A stretch of 64,000 nt of DNA from an uncultured Prevotellaceae bacterium (GCA_946402905.1 CAMIYC010000014.1:1-64000); one strand, 5' to 3'. Positions 1-8,043 are shown, counted from the first letter of the stretch. Made by a program: numbers and translations. The notes: generated from the sequence alone by a model not told the origin.

Positions 1-46
1 AGTGGTACACTTTTCAATTACTAAGTGGTACACTTTTGGATTACCA
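1..46. mobile_element. Terminal repeats of an IS21-like insertion sequence
   Basis: The 14-mer AGTGGTACACTTTT occurs at 1-14 and again at 24-37, giving two 23-bp direct repeats that differ at only a few bases. The second repeat ends in CA at 45-46. IS21-family elements carry multiple repeats of about 20 bp at each end and finish in TG...CA, so this is read as the inner and outer repeat of an element lying mostly to the left of the window. Base 47 onward is host sequence. No transposase is visible, so the family is an inference. Confidence 0.5.
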
Positions 47-212
47 TATACATATATCCCAATTGATATTGAGAATCTGCATCATCTTTTTCATTGAGCA
101 GCATATTGTCCATAATTTCACTTCTGTTATTCGGATTTTTAACGCAAGTTATGAAACTCAATGTAGCAATTATGATTGCAAGCAGCATGGTTGATGATAG
201 TAACTTATTCAT
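21..212 (-). pseudogene. Small lipoprotein gene cut short by the IS end (Sel1-repeat-like)
   Basis: The frame starts at 212 with a hydrophobic signal segment and a cysteine at residue 23 (FITC), compatible with a lipoprotein. After about 50 residues it shows DADSQYQLGYMY, which resembles the first half of a Sel1/TPR-like repeat. The last residues (roughly MVIQKCTT and the stop) are encoded by the insertion-sequence end at 1-46, so the original C-terminus is lost. Sel1 proteins normally have several 36-residue repeats, so most of the gene is missing. Function unknown; the fragment is probably inactive. Confidence 0.5.
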
Positions 213-228
213 GTATATTTAAGATTAA

Positions 229-396
229 TTATGATGTTAATAATTCTGCCCATCTGAATACGAAATTGTAGAGATCGATGGTAGTGGAATCGATGGCATA
301 GAACTTGCCATGCAACTCAAACTTCAGGAAGCCAATCGACAAAGCATCGTGTGACGCTTTTCCTTTATGTAGTGTCCAACCCAAAAGAGAAGCCAT
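229..396 (-). pseudogene. IS4-like DDE transposase fragment
   Basis: Read on the minus strand, a short frame from 396 to the stop at 229-231 contains HGKFYAIDSTTIDLYNFVF followed by RWAELL. The motif (Y)AIDSTTIDL with a following F.WA is the first-aspartate (DDE) motif block of IS4-type transposases. Only about 55 codons remain, an in-frame stop lies just upstream, and the rest of the transposase is absent, so this is a decayed remnant. The preceding stretch (397-540) shows nothing recognisable. Confidence 0.6.
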
Positions 397-664
397 GCTC
401 AATGAGCATCTTCGTTAGTGAGTTATAGACGAGTACAAAACTACAAAATAAATAGCATATGGCCTAAGGATTTGAGAGAAAATTACAAAGAAATACTACA
501 TTTTTTTTTGAAAAATGGTCATAATGGCTAATTGATATTGGTGTTATCAGTCAGGTCGGAAATAGGGCGTTGTTGTGGTATAGATGTCATGTGAATATTT
601 CCTTTGAAGCATACACACTCCCCTAACACCCCCTCCAACTCCCCCGTTTCCCGGGGGAGAGCAA

Positions 665-815
665 CCTCTAACTTGAGGCTGCTGAAAAAGTCCTGTTTCT
701 ATCAAAAGTGGCCTCTGAGATTTCAATTTTTGACTATGCTCCAAGATAGGGGTACGAATAATCGAGATATGAAAAATTGGATTAACCTACTTTTTCAGCA
801 GCCCCAACTTAGAGG
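665..815. repeat. 151-bp element with 27-bp terminal inverted repeats (MITE-like)
   Basis: Bases 665-691 and 789-815 are inverted copies of each other, matching at 25 of 27 positions, with the shared core GGCTGCTGAAAAAGT. The 97 bp between them holds no convincing gene. Just left, 639-659 is a CTCCCCCG/CGGGGGAG hairpin. The arrangement resembles a miniature inverted-repeat element or the collapsed ends of an insertion sequence. No clear target-site duplication was seen. The surrounding 540-960 has no supported gene. Confidence 0.5.
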
Positions 816-961
816 GGGAACTGATTTCCACTGCAAATGGAGGGCCCTTTTAGATGCTTGATTACCCTGGTATTTGAAGAATAGGTACAAGGGTAAAAGA
901 CAATCTTGCAAAAAATAAGCGTAAAAGCGTAGTTTTTTTTTTCAATTTCAACAAAATGATG

Positions 962-969
962 TAATTTTG
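962..969 (+). promoter_or_regulatory. -7 box of the nadK promoter
   Basis: TAATTTTG followed by C fits the Bacteroidetes -7 consensus TAnnTTTG and lies 30 bp before the nadK start codon. No clean TTTG -33 box is present at the usual spacing; an oligo-T tract sits there instead. Confidence 0.5.
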
Positions 970-999
970 CAGAATTATCAGTCACTCAATTAAAAGATT

Positions 1000-1884
1000 A
1001 TGTCGGAGAGAAAACTGCGGTTTGCGATTTTCGGCAATGTGTATCAAGCCAAAAAATCGGTGTCTATCCAGAAGATTCTGTCTTTCCTCAATGAGAGGGG
1101 GGCAGAAGTGGCTTTTGACCGTGAGTTTTACGATTTTCTCACCCAGGGGCAGCGTCTTGGTGTGAAGGCCGACCTGGTGTTTGATGACAGCGACTTTGAC
1201 GCCGACTATGTGATTTCGATGGGTGGCGACGGCACGTTGCTGAAGGCTGCGAGCCGTGTGGGCGCCAAGCAGATACCCATCATGGGTGTCAACATGGGTC
1301 GTCTGGGATTTCTGGCCGACGTGGTGCCGGCAGAGATAGAGCAGGCGATGAGGTCGGTATATCATCAAGACTATAAGATAGAGCACCATTCGGTCATCAC
1401 GGTGAAGACCGATGGCGACCGTCTTGTAGGCTGCCCTCATGCGCTCAACGACATCGCGGTGCTGAAACGCGACAATGCGTCGATGATCAGTATCCGCACC
1501 AGTGTGAACGATGAATATCTGGTGACCTATCAGGCCGACGGCTTGATAGTGAGCACACCTACCGGTAGCACGGCTTACTCCCTCTCCAACGGCGGTCCTA
1601 TCGTGGTGCCTCAGACCAGTGTGATCTGTCTGACACCGGTGGCTCCGCACAGTCTGAACATCCGTCCGATCGTGGTGCCCGACAGTGCTGTGATCAAGTT
1701 GAGTGTGGAGAGCCGCAACCATAATTTCCTGGTGGCTGTAGACGGGCGCTCGGAGCGCTGCGACGACAGCACGTCGCTGACGATAGCGAAGGCTCCTTTT
1801 GACATTAAGATACTGAAGCGCAACGACCACAAGTATTTTCAGACCTTGCGTGAGAAAATGATGTGGGGCGCTGATACCCGATAA
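1000..1884 (+). CDS. nadK: NAD kinase
   Basis: Predicted cytoplasmic enzyme that phosphorylates NAD to NADP using ATP. The 294-residue length is normal for the family. The diagnostic GGDGTLL motif is at residues 75-81, NMGRLGFL at 98-105, an ND pair at about 150 and TPTGSTAYSLS at 186-196, all in the expected order. There is no signal peptide. The ATG at 1000 follows an A-rich leader, as usual for Bacteroidetes, which rarely use a strong Shine-Dalgarno. The next gene begins 10 bp after the stop, so the two are probably co-transcribed. Confidence 0.95.
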   Translation: MSERKLRFAIFGNVYQAKKSVSIQKILSFLNERGAEVAFDREFYDFLTQGQRLGVKADLVFDDSDFDADYVISMGGDGTLLKAASRVGAKQIPIMGVNMGRLGFLADVVPAEIEQAMRSVYHQDYKIEHHSVITVKTDGDRLVGCPHALNDIAVLKRDNASMISIRTSVNDEYLVTYQADGLIVSTPTGSTAYSLSNGGPIVVPQTSVICLTPVAPHSLNIRPIVVPDSAVIKLSVESRNHNFLVAVDGRSERCDDSTSLTIAKAPFDIKILKRNDHKYFQTLREKMMWGADTR

Positions 1885-1894
1885 TAATAGGAAG

Positions 1895-3571
1895 ATGTTT
1901 TCGAAGATACGACAATATTTTAAGACCAAAGACAGTAAATACTCCGCCAAGGAGATTATGCGCTGGCTGTGGGCGATCTGGCAGGGCAACCGTCTGCAGG
2001 CCATCCTTAATGCCAGTATAGGCGTCGTCTCCGTGGTGGTGAGCCTGTTGGCTGTCTGGGCCATACAGAATGCCATCGACATTGCCTCTCACGTGAAGCC
2101 CGGCTCCATCTATCTCGCCGTAGGACTGATGGGCCTGCTGGTGCTGGTCAATTTCGGACTCAGCATTTCCGGTGTGTGGATCAAGAACATCCTGGGCATC
2201 AAAGCCCAGAACCGGATGCAGCAGCGTATGCTCGACCGTATCCTGCGCTCGGAATGGCACAGTAAGGAGAAGCGTCACAGCGGAGATGTGATCAACCGTC
2301 TTGAGATGGACGTGAGCCATGTGATCACCTTCCTCACCGAGGTCATCCCCAATTCGCTCTCCACGCTGGCCCTGTTTATCGGTGCTTTTATCTATTTGTT
2401 CTCGATGGACAAGATCCTTTCGCTTGTCATCGTCATCATGGTGCCCCTGGTGGCTGTCCTGAGCCGTATCTATGTGCGCAAGATGCGCGAGTTGTCGAGA
2501 GAGGTGCGTAAGTCGGACAGTAAGGTGCAGAGTGTGCTCACAGAGACCATCCAGAACCGTATGCTCATCAAAATCATGGAGAGCGACGACGCCATGGTCG
2601 ATAAATTGGAGAGCACCCAAAGCGAGTTGCGACAGAAAGTGGTGAAGCGCACCTATTTCTCCGTGATAGCCAATTTCATACTCAATTTCGGATTCTCACT
2701 GGGCTATCTGATCGCTTTTCTTTGGAGTGCGATACGATTGTCCAACCATACGCTGACATTCGGTGGCATGACGGCTTTCCTGCAGTTGGTGAACCGTGTG
2801 CAGGGTCCAGCCAAGAACCTCACCAAACTGGTGCCTCAGTTTGTCTCTGTGTTTACAGCTGCCGAGCGTCTGATGGAGCTGGAGGAGAACCCGCTGGAGG
2901 AGCAGGGCGCTCCGATCTACGTCAAGTCGCCTTGCGGCATCCGGCTCAATCATGTGCACTATGCCTATGAGGGCAGTGATGCCAAGGTGATAGAAGATCT
3001 CTCATTTGACTTCAAGGCTGGCACCTGCACGGCTATCCTTGGCGAGACGGGTGCCGGCAAGACCACCCTGGTGAGGCTGATCCTGGCGTTGATGAGGCCA
3101 CAGGAGGGCAGCGTGGAGATCTACAACAGTCATGTGTCTAAGGAACTCTCTCCCCGTATGCGCTGCAATTTTGTGTACGTGCCACAGGGCAATACGCTAT
3201 TGAGTGGTACTATCCGTGACAATCTGCGGCTGGGTAAGCTCGATGCCACCGACGAGGAGATGGAAGATGCCCTCAGGACCAGTTGTGCCGACTTTGTGCT
3301 GCAACTGAAAGACGGTCTTGACACGGAGTGTTCGGAGTCGGGTGGCGGTCTGAGTGAGGGTCAGGCCCAGCGCATCGCCATCGCCCGTGCTTTGCTTCGC
3401 GACCGCTCGATCATGCTTTTCGACGAGGCTACCAGTGCCCTTGACCCGGAGACGGAGAAGCATCTGCTGCAGAACATCCTGGCCAAGCACGACCGCACCA
3501 TCATCTTCATCACCCACCGCCCCGCGGTGATAGACTACTGTGACCAGACGCTGCGGGTAGAGAAAATATAA
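1895..3571 (+). CDS. ABC transporter half-molecule, fused permease and ATPase
   Basis: 558-residue exporter-type ABC protein. Residues 1-310 form the membrane part with about six hydrophobic segments. The ATPase follows, with Walker A GETGAGKTT at 383-391, the signature LSEGQ at 486-490, Walker B IMLFDE at 506-511 and the H-loop histidine at about 541. The layout is that of a homodimeric exporter of the MsbA/lipid or drug type. Substrate cannot be told from sequence. It sits 10 bp behind nadK and is followed directly by a strong terminator, so it ends the operon. All catalytic motifs are intact. Confidence 0.9.
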   Translation: MFSKIRQYFKTKDSKYSAKEIMRWLWAIWQGNRLQAILNASIGVVSVVVSLLAVWAIQNAIDIASHVKPGSIYLAVGLMGLLVLVNFGLSISGVWIKNILGIKAQNRMQQRMLDRILRSEWHSKEKRHSGDVINRLEMDVSHVITFLTEVIPNSLSTLALFIGAFIYLFSMDKILSLVIVIMVPLVAVLSRIYVRKMRELSREVRKSDSKVQSVLTETIQNRMLIKIMESDDAMVDKLESTQSELRQKVVKRTYFSVIANFILNFGFSLGYLIAFLWSAIRLSNHTLTFGGMTAFLQLVNRVQGPAKNLTKLVPQFVSVFTAAERLMELEENPLEEQGAPIYVKSPCGIRLNHVHYAYEGSDAKVIEDLSFDFKAGTCTAILGETGAGKTTLVRLILALMRPQEGSVEIYNSHVSKELSPRMRCNFVYVPQGNTLLSGTIRDNLRLGKLDATDEEMEDALRTSCADFVLQLKDGLDTECSESGGGLSEGQAQRIAIARALLRDRSIMLFDEATSALDPETEKHLLQNILAKHDRTIIFITHRPAVIDYCDQTLRVEKI

Positions 3572-3602
3572 AAAAAGTGCGACAGGATGTCGCACTTTTT
3601 TT
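3571..3602 (+). terminator. Intrinsic terminator of the nadK-ABC operon
   Basis: AAAAAAGTGCGAC, five-base loop AGGAT, GTCGCAC and then T7. It begins on the last base of the stop codon of the ABC gene. The A-tract on the 5' side would also let it work in the other direction. Confidence 0.9.
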
Positions 3603-3610
3603 GTGGGGGG

Positions 3611-3784
3611 TAGTCTCTCTAGTCTCTCTAGTCTCTCTAGTCTCTCTAGTCTCTCTAGTCTCTCTAGTCTTTCTAGTCTTTCTAGTCTCTCTAGTCTCTC
3701 TAGTCTCTCTAGTCTTTCTAGTCTTTCTAGTCTCTCTAGTTTCTCTAGTCTTTCTAGTCTCTCTAGTTTCTCTAGTCTTTCTAG
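3611..3784. repeat. Tandem array of about 19 nine-bp units, TAGTCTCTC
   Basis: The unit TAGTCTCTC and its variants TAGTCTTTC and TAGTTTCTC repeat head to tail without a break between the terminator at 3571-3602 and the 3' end of the galactanase gene. Every unit supplies a CTAG tetranucleotide every 9 bp. Because 9 is a multiple of 3, some frames stay open through the array, but the predicted LVSLVSL or SLSSLSS peptides are not credible genes. Confidence 0.95.
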
Positions 3785-3808
3785 GGGGACTGGTGTCTCT
3801 GGTGGATT

Positions 3809-5071
3809 TTAGTGGAGGATGATTTTTTTGCCGTTATGGATGTAGGGGCCTGGGGTGAGGCGGCCGTTGGGGGTGATTTTTTTGCCGTCGATGGTGTATA
3901 GTTGTTGTGGCTGCCCGGATGGTGATGAGATGCTATGGATGGCTGCTCCCTCGCTGAGGAAATTTTTCAGGACCGTGATGGCCGGCAGTGCTCTTCCTGT
4001 CTCATTGTCAAACAATCCGGCGTTGTACCAGTTGTCGGTGACGCGCTGTGTATTCCAGTCCAATCCTTTCTCGTTGGCCTCCATAAACCACCAGAACAGT
4101 CCGCAGACGTGTGGATGGTCGTTGAGTATGTTGATGAGGGCCTCCGTAAATGCCTTTTGCCCTGCGCCGCTGATGGGGTAGGTGCCGGAGAGGTCGTAGG
4201 ACACATTGTTGGGCTGCCAGTGATGGAAATATCCTGTCTCTACAATCATGATTTTCTTGTCTTCAAACGAGGCTTCCAAGTCAGTGATCACGCTGTTGAG
4301 CGTCTGGAGTGTGCCATGGTAGTATGGATAATAAGACAGGCCGATGATGTCATAGTCTACATTGTATGACTTCATTTTGTTGTAGAATTGTTTGAGCACA
4401 TTGCCTTGTGCCACGCGCTCCGTGTGTATGACGATTCTTGCGTCCGGGCATTCTTCACGGCAGGCTTCACCTGCTTTTTTCAGAAGCGTAGTGAATCGCG
4501 ACCAGTTGCTCTCGTTGTTGACATAGCATTTCTTGGGCGACGAAGTGTTCTCTGCCCCCCACAGCATCCCATAGCTGATTTCGTTGCCAGTCTGTATGAA
4601 GTCGGGTGTTGCTCCGGCTTCTTTCATTTCCTGCAGCACTTCCTTGGTGTAGTCGTAGATTTTCTGGTAGAGCTGCTCGTCGTTGAGCTGAGTCCACTCT
4701 TTGGGAGTCCACTGTTTGACAGGGTCGGCCCAGGTGTCGCTATAATGGAAGTCGAGCATCAGTGCCATTCCGGCGTCCTTGATCTGTCTGCCGAGTGATT
4801 TCACATATTCGAGATCCTGCCTCACGCCCTCTCCCCGATGGGTGGCAGAGGCATTGCCGGGATTGACGAACAGTCGGACGCGCATGGCGTTCATGCCTTG
4901 TTGTCCGAAGTAGGAGAGTGGTGACGTGATGGTGTTGCCTTCGTTGTCATAATAGTCGGCCCCATGTTCGACGTAGGTCGGCAGGAGTGAGATGTCGCCT
5001 CCGACGTATTTGTCGTCAGCATACATCAGTGTGGCGAATGCACATAGGATAAGCGTAAGTGTTTTTTTCAT
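3809..5071 (-). CDS. Secreted GH53 endo-beta-1,4-galactanase
   Basis: Predicted to cut beta-1,4-galactan, the side chain of type I arabinogalactan or pectin. The start at 5071 (MKKTLTLILC) gives a proper signal peptide; an upstream ATG at 5125 would add a hydrophilic tail ahead of it. The 420-residue protein shows the GH53 acid/base motif GNEISYG (Glu164) and the nucleophile motif IVETGYFHHW (Glu278). VRLFVNP (about residues 65-71) is also typical. The last 35 residues (LYTIDGKKI ... YIHNGKKIILH) resemble a T9SS-type sorting tail, suggesting export to the surface or medium. It is transcribed alone and has its own -7 box. Enzyme family is firm; exact substrate is inferred. Confidence 0.9.
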   Translation of the reverse strand: MKKTLTLILCAFATLMYADDKYVGGDISLLPTYVEHGADYYDNEGNTITSPLSYFGQQGMNAMRVRLFVNPGNASATHRGEGVRQDLEYVKSLGRQIKDAGMALMLDFHYSDTWADPVKQWTPKEWTQLNDEQLYQKIYDYTKEVLQEMKEAGATPDFIQTGNEISYGMLWGAENTSSPKKCYVNNESNWSRFTTLLKKAGEACREECPDARIVIHTERVAQGNVLKQFYNKMKSYNVDYDIIGLSYYPYYHGTLQTLNSVITDLEASFEDKKIMIVETGYFHHWQPNNVSYDLSGTYPISGAGQKAFTEALINILNDHPHVCGLFWWFMEANEKGLDWNTQRVTDNWYNAGLFDNETGRALPAITVLKNFLSEGAAIHSISSPSGQPQQLYTIDGKKITPNGRLTPGPYIHNGKKIILH

Positions 5072-5094
5072 AATGGATAGGTTGAAATTTTCTG

Positions 5095-5102
5095 CAAACT
5101 TA
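5095..5102 (-). promoter_or_regulatory. -7 box of the galactanase promoter
   Basis: On the minus strand TAAGTTTG followed by C lies 24 bp upstream of the chosen start codon at 5071 and fits TAnnTTTG. Its position supports 5071 rather than the upstream ATG at 5125, which would lie outside the transcript. Confidence 0.55.
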
Positions 5103-5199
5103 CGAATAATGGAGCAAACGTCCAAAAAAAAACCGTTTTTTTCAGCCTGTGGCGTGGGTGGCCGACGTTTCTTCCGTCTGTCTTTGTAGTCAGGCTACG

Positions 5200-5229
5200 A
5201 AAAAAAGGGTAAGTCTGAACTTACCCTTT
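5200..5229 (-). terminator. Intrinsic terminator after the 5236-5706 gene
   Basis: AAGGGTAAGT and its complement flank a three-base loop (CTG). Read on the minus strand the stem is followed by a run of T residues. It starts only a few bases after the stop codon at 5236. Confidence 0.85.
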
Positions 5230-5235
5230 CTGCTG

Positions 5236-5706
5236 TTATTCTTCGTTTTGTCTTTGAGGTCTTTGTCCCCGGGGGCCTCCGTTGCCCGGTCCGAAGCCCC
5301 GTCCTCTCTGTCCGAAGCCTCGTCCTCTCTGTCCGAAGCCACCTCTGCGGCTGTTCATCTCTTTGTATTTTGTCTTTTGCTCATCATTGAGCAGAGCCTC
5401 AATTTTTTTGTTGGTTTCCTCCCGTTTTGCCTTCATTTGCTCCATCTTTTCTTTCGACGGCTGCTCGCCTTGGCGCATTTCTCTACGCTCAGGCATGTCT
5501 TTCATTTCGTCTGTGAGGATTTCTTTGATTTTTGCCTGTTGCTCGGTGCTGAGAGAGAGTTCTTTGGTCATCCGCTCTATACGGAATTCTACCATCTGTT
5601 GTCTGTTCATCTGTGGGCGCTGCCTGCGTCCGCTGTTGTCATCCTGTGCATTGGCTCCGATGGTCATGGCCATCATAAGAGCTGCTAATAAAACTTTTTT
5701 CATCAT
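5236..5706 (-). CDS. Small secreted Spy/CpxP-like protein with Arg/Gly-rich tail
   Basis: 156 residues with a signal peptide (MMKKVLLAALMMAMTIGANAQ). A helical middle part (about 35-115) contains the LSTEQQAKIKEIL and LLNDEQKTKYKEM pattern typical of periplasmic Spy/CpxP-like proteins found widely in Bacteroidetes. The tail (about 118-156) is rich in glycine and arginine, with FGQRGRG repeated in tandem. Known relatives respond to envelope stress or metals, but no function is established for this type. It has its own -7 box and terminator, so it is a single-gene unit. Confidence 0.75.
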   Translation of the reverse strand: MMKKVLLAALMMAMTIGANAQDDNSGRRQRPQMNRQQMVEFRIERMTKELSLSTEQQAKIKEILTDEMKDMPERREMRQGEQPSKEKMEQMKAKREETNKKIEALLNDEQKTKYKEMNSRRGGFGQRGRGFGQRGRGFGPGNGGPRGQRPQRQNEE

Positions 5707-5732
5707 GTGTTAATGGTTTTTGATATCGATTG

Positions 5733-5740
5733 CAAAGATA
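5733..5740 (-). promoter_or_regulatory. -7 box upstream of the Spy/CpxP-like gene
   Basis: TATCTTTG followed by CA on the minus strand, 27 bp upstream of the start codon at 5706. No TTTG -33 box at standard spacing. Confidence 0.5.
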
Positions 5741-5830
5741 ATGGTTTCGTATGGTTTTTGGTTTTAATTTGTTGTGTTTTTAGGGATTTTTATTACAAAA
5801 TGGAGGTGGTTTTGGGTATTTTTAGATTTT

Positions 5831-5949
5831 GAGGACTCTGAGGACTCTGAGAACTCTGAGAACTCTGAAAACTCTGAGAACTCTGAAAACTCTGAGGACT
5901 CTGAAAACTCTGAGGACTCTGAAAACTCTGAGGACTCTGAGGACTCTTA
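5831..5949. repeat. Tandem array of about 13 nine-bp units, GAGGACTCT
   Basis: Units alternate among GAGGACTCT, GAGAACTCT and GAAAACTCT without interruption, between the promoter of the Spy/CpxP-like gene and the terminator of the amylase gene. The period equals that of the array at 3611-3784 but the unit is different and lacks CTAG. The 5707-6013 interval holds only this array, the promoter and the terminator. Confidence 0.95.
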
Positions 5950-5958
5950 GCGATAAGC

Positions 5959-5990
5959 AAAAGCCTGGCAAGGAGGCTTGCCAGGCTTTT
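5959..5990 (-). terminator. Intrinsic terminator after the amylase gene
   Basis: A 14-bp perfect stem, AAAAGCCTGGCAAG with its complement, and a four-base loop (5973-5976). It lies 23 bp beyond the amylase stop codon on the minus strand and its 3' side ends in TTTT. Confidence 0.85.
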
Positions 5991-6013
5991 GGTGGGTGCT
6001 TATTGATAGGTGT

Positions 6014-8020
6014 TTATGGCTTAATGATTTTCTTGCCACTGACGATATAGATGCCTTTGGGCAGCGTCTGGATGACGCGTGTGGTCTCCTCTGGACTTTG
6101 TGTCTTGCTGATGAGTCTGCCGTCGAGGGTATAGATGCTGCCTGTGAGATTTTTCGCAGGGTTGATGGCCGTCTCATTGATGCCAGTGGTGGTGTTGACG
6201 AGATATTTGCCACCTTGCTGAGTGTTGGACACCTCGCAGAAAGCGTCGGTGCGTATGCCATTGACATCTACGGTCTGTGGCGATCCGCTGCCGGTGCTGA
6301 AGACGAAGTTGACGCAGTCGGTGTCGCTGCTGATGTTGAAGGTCTTGTAATACCATGTCTTGCCGTCGACGACGATGCTGGCGGTCACTTTGTCGCCTGG
6401 CCATGAGTTGTTGGCGGGTGCATGGGTGCCGTCGCCTCCCCATGTCCAGAAATTGATGTATCCGTGCCATCCCACATTGTCGCCGTTGCAGTAGACGGTG
6501 ATGGTGTTGGGCATGGTGCAGTTGTAATTGCGTGTGATGACTCCGCTCACGGCTCCCCCGGTGAGGATACCCACTTTGAGCACAGTGCTTCCGATAGGTA
6601 AGTTGATCTTTGTACCGCTTGCTACTTTTGTAGATGCAGCTGTCGGTGTGGATCCGTCGGTGGTATAGACCACCTGTGCGCCGTTGTCTGCGCTGACGGC
6701 GGTCAGTGTGACGGTCTGCTCACCGAAGTATTCGCCAGAAGAGAGGTCGGCCCATGCCGTTTCCATAGACTTGTTGAGATAGTAGGCATAGTGATGTCCT
6801 GAGAGCACTTTCACGTAATTGGTATTGTTTGGAGTGTAAGTGCCAGCCGATGTGCCTACGACGCAGAGCAGCTTGTTGTCTACGATGACAGCATAGTAGC
6901 CTTGTGCGCTTGCGATGTTGACGGCGCTGCTTTCATTGTGTATGCCAGCTGTCCTTCGCACGTCGATCATGGCCTTGATGTCTTTCTTGCAGTCCATCCA
7001 GTGTTTGAGGAAAACACTTGGCGTGCCGGGCATAGCGAGAAGGAATGCGTTGGCAGCCAGCGTGTCTCTCTTGATGGGGTCTTGCTCGGCGTTGCTGCGT
7101 CGCTCGGTGTCGTGGTTTTCGACGAAGGTCACGGCGTAGCGTTTGTAGCTGTTGTCGGAGATGAGGCTTGCGTTGCTCAGTTTGCGCCAGTCGCCGTTGA
7201 CGGCGTCGCGCACGGTGTATCTAAACGGGAAGTCGAATGCCGCGCTCATGATGACATTGTCTACCTTGGTGGTGTTGAGCCAGTTTTTCACCTGCGATGC
7301 GTTGCCGTCCCAGTATTCTCCCACGGAGTAAGTGGGCTTTGCGTCGTTGTTGTATATGCCGGTGTAGCGTCCTGCATAGCCCTTGACCATGTCGTAGCGG
7401 AATCCGGCGTATCCGAGGTCGTCAAGCAGCATTCTGAGATAAGCTTTCACATTGGTCTGTACGTTGGCGCTTGTATGGTCGAGGTCGCGCATTCCGTTCC
7501 ACCCTTCCCCGGTGTCTTTGTTGTTGCTGAGCGAGTATCCGTTGTTGTTGGCCCATGTCTTGGTGGCTCCCTCGTCGTCGTCAGAGCAAATGTCGGTCGA
7601 CAGGAGTTGATAGGTCACGCCATTGTAAGTCTCCTGTGGGAAGTCGACCCAGTTGGATACGTTTTTGCGGTGGTTGATCACGACGTCGGCGATGGTGCCA
7701 ATGCCTTTTTCCTTAAAAGTGCTGATGAGGTCTCGCAGTTCGGCTTCTGTCCCGAAGGAACTGTTGTAGTCGGAGAACCAGTAGAGGTCGTCGTATCCCA
7801 TGGACTGTGAGCCACAGTTGGCGCTTTGGGGCAGCCAGACGAGCGAGAAATATTGTGACAGTTCGTCGGCCTGGCTTTTGAGGTTGGTCCATTTGGTGGC
7901 TTCGTAGGAGTCCCAGTAAAAACCTTGGAGCATTACTCCACTGTAGTTGGAGGGCCACCCTTGTGCCATGGCGCTGCAGAGAGCTGTCATGGCGATAATT
8001 GTAGTGAATATACGTCTCAT
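6014..8020 (-). CDS. Secreted GH13 alpha-amylase with starch-binding domain and T9SS-type tail
   Basis: 668-residue enzyme predicted to cut alpha-1,4 bonds of starch. Signal peptide 1-19, no lipobox. The GH13 motifs are all present: DVVINH (112-117), FRYDMVKGY with nucleophile Asp210, GEYW with acid/base Glu235, and ENHDT with Asp304. Next come a chitobiase-like C-terminal domain with YTTDGSTPT (about 451-460) and a starch-binding domain of CBM26 type (about 505-590; W-rich FWTWGGDG). The last 41 residues (IYTLDGRLI ... GIYIVSGKKIIKP) form a T9SS-type sorting module. It likely takes the place of the lipoprotein amylase SusG. It has its own -7 box and terminator, so it is transcribed apart from the sus operon. 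Confidence 0.92.
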   Translation of the reverse strand: MRRIFTTIIAMTALCSAMAQGWPSNYSGVMLQGFYWDSYEATKWTNLKSQADELSQYFSLVWLPQSANCGSQSMGYDDLYWFSDYNSSFGTEAELRDLISTFKEKGIGTIADVVINHRKNVSNWVDFPQETYNGVTYQLLSTDICSDDDEGATKTWANNNGYSLSNNKDTGEGWNGMRDLDHTSANVQTNVKAYLRMLLDDLGYAGFRYDMVKGYAGRYTGIYNNDAKPTYSVGEYWDGNASQVKNWLNTTKVDNVIMSAAFDFPFRYTVRDAVNGDWRKLSNASLISDNSYKRYAVTFVENHDTERRSNAEQDPIKRDTLAANAFLLAMPGTPSVFLKHWMDCKKDIKAMIDVRRTAGIHNESSAVNIASAQGYYAVIVDNKLLCVVGTSAGTYTPNNTNYVKVLSGHHYAYYLNKSMETAWADLSSGEYFGEQTVTLTAVSADNGAQVVYTTDGSTPTAASTKVASGTKINLPIGSTVLKVGILTGGAVSGVITRNYNCTMPNTITVYCNGDNVGWHGYINFWTWGGDGTHAPANNSWPGDKVTASIVVDGKTWYYKTFNISSDTDCVNFVFSTGSGSPQTVDVNGIRTDAFCEVSNTQQGGKYLVNTTTGINETAINPAKNLTGSIYTLDGRLISKTQSPEETTRVIQTLPKGIYIVSGKKIIKP

Positions 8021-8043
8021 GATCTTGTGATTAGTAGTTGATG

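Noticed and set aside
604..861. 85-codon frame spanning the inverted-repeat element
   Set aside because: It is encoded by the repeats themselves and has no recognisable sequence or start signal.
982..2082. 366-codon minus-strand frame over nadK
   Set aside because: Antisense shadow of nadK and the ABC gene; composition (His, Arg, Leu rich) is that of a reversed coding strand.
3611..3784. CRISPR array
   Set aside because: Unit is 9 bp with no spacers and no cas genes nearby; the same holds for the other arrays.
3577..3822. Open frames through the CTAG array giving LVSLVSL or SLSSLSS peptides
   Set aside because: They exist only because 9 bp is a multiple of three; no ribosome site, no conserved sequence, and they overlap a terminator.
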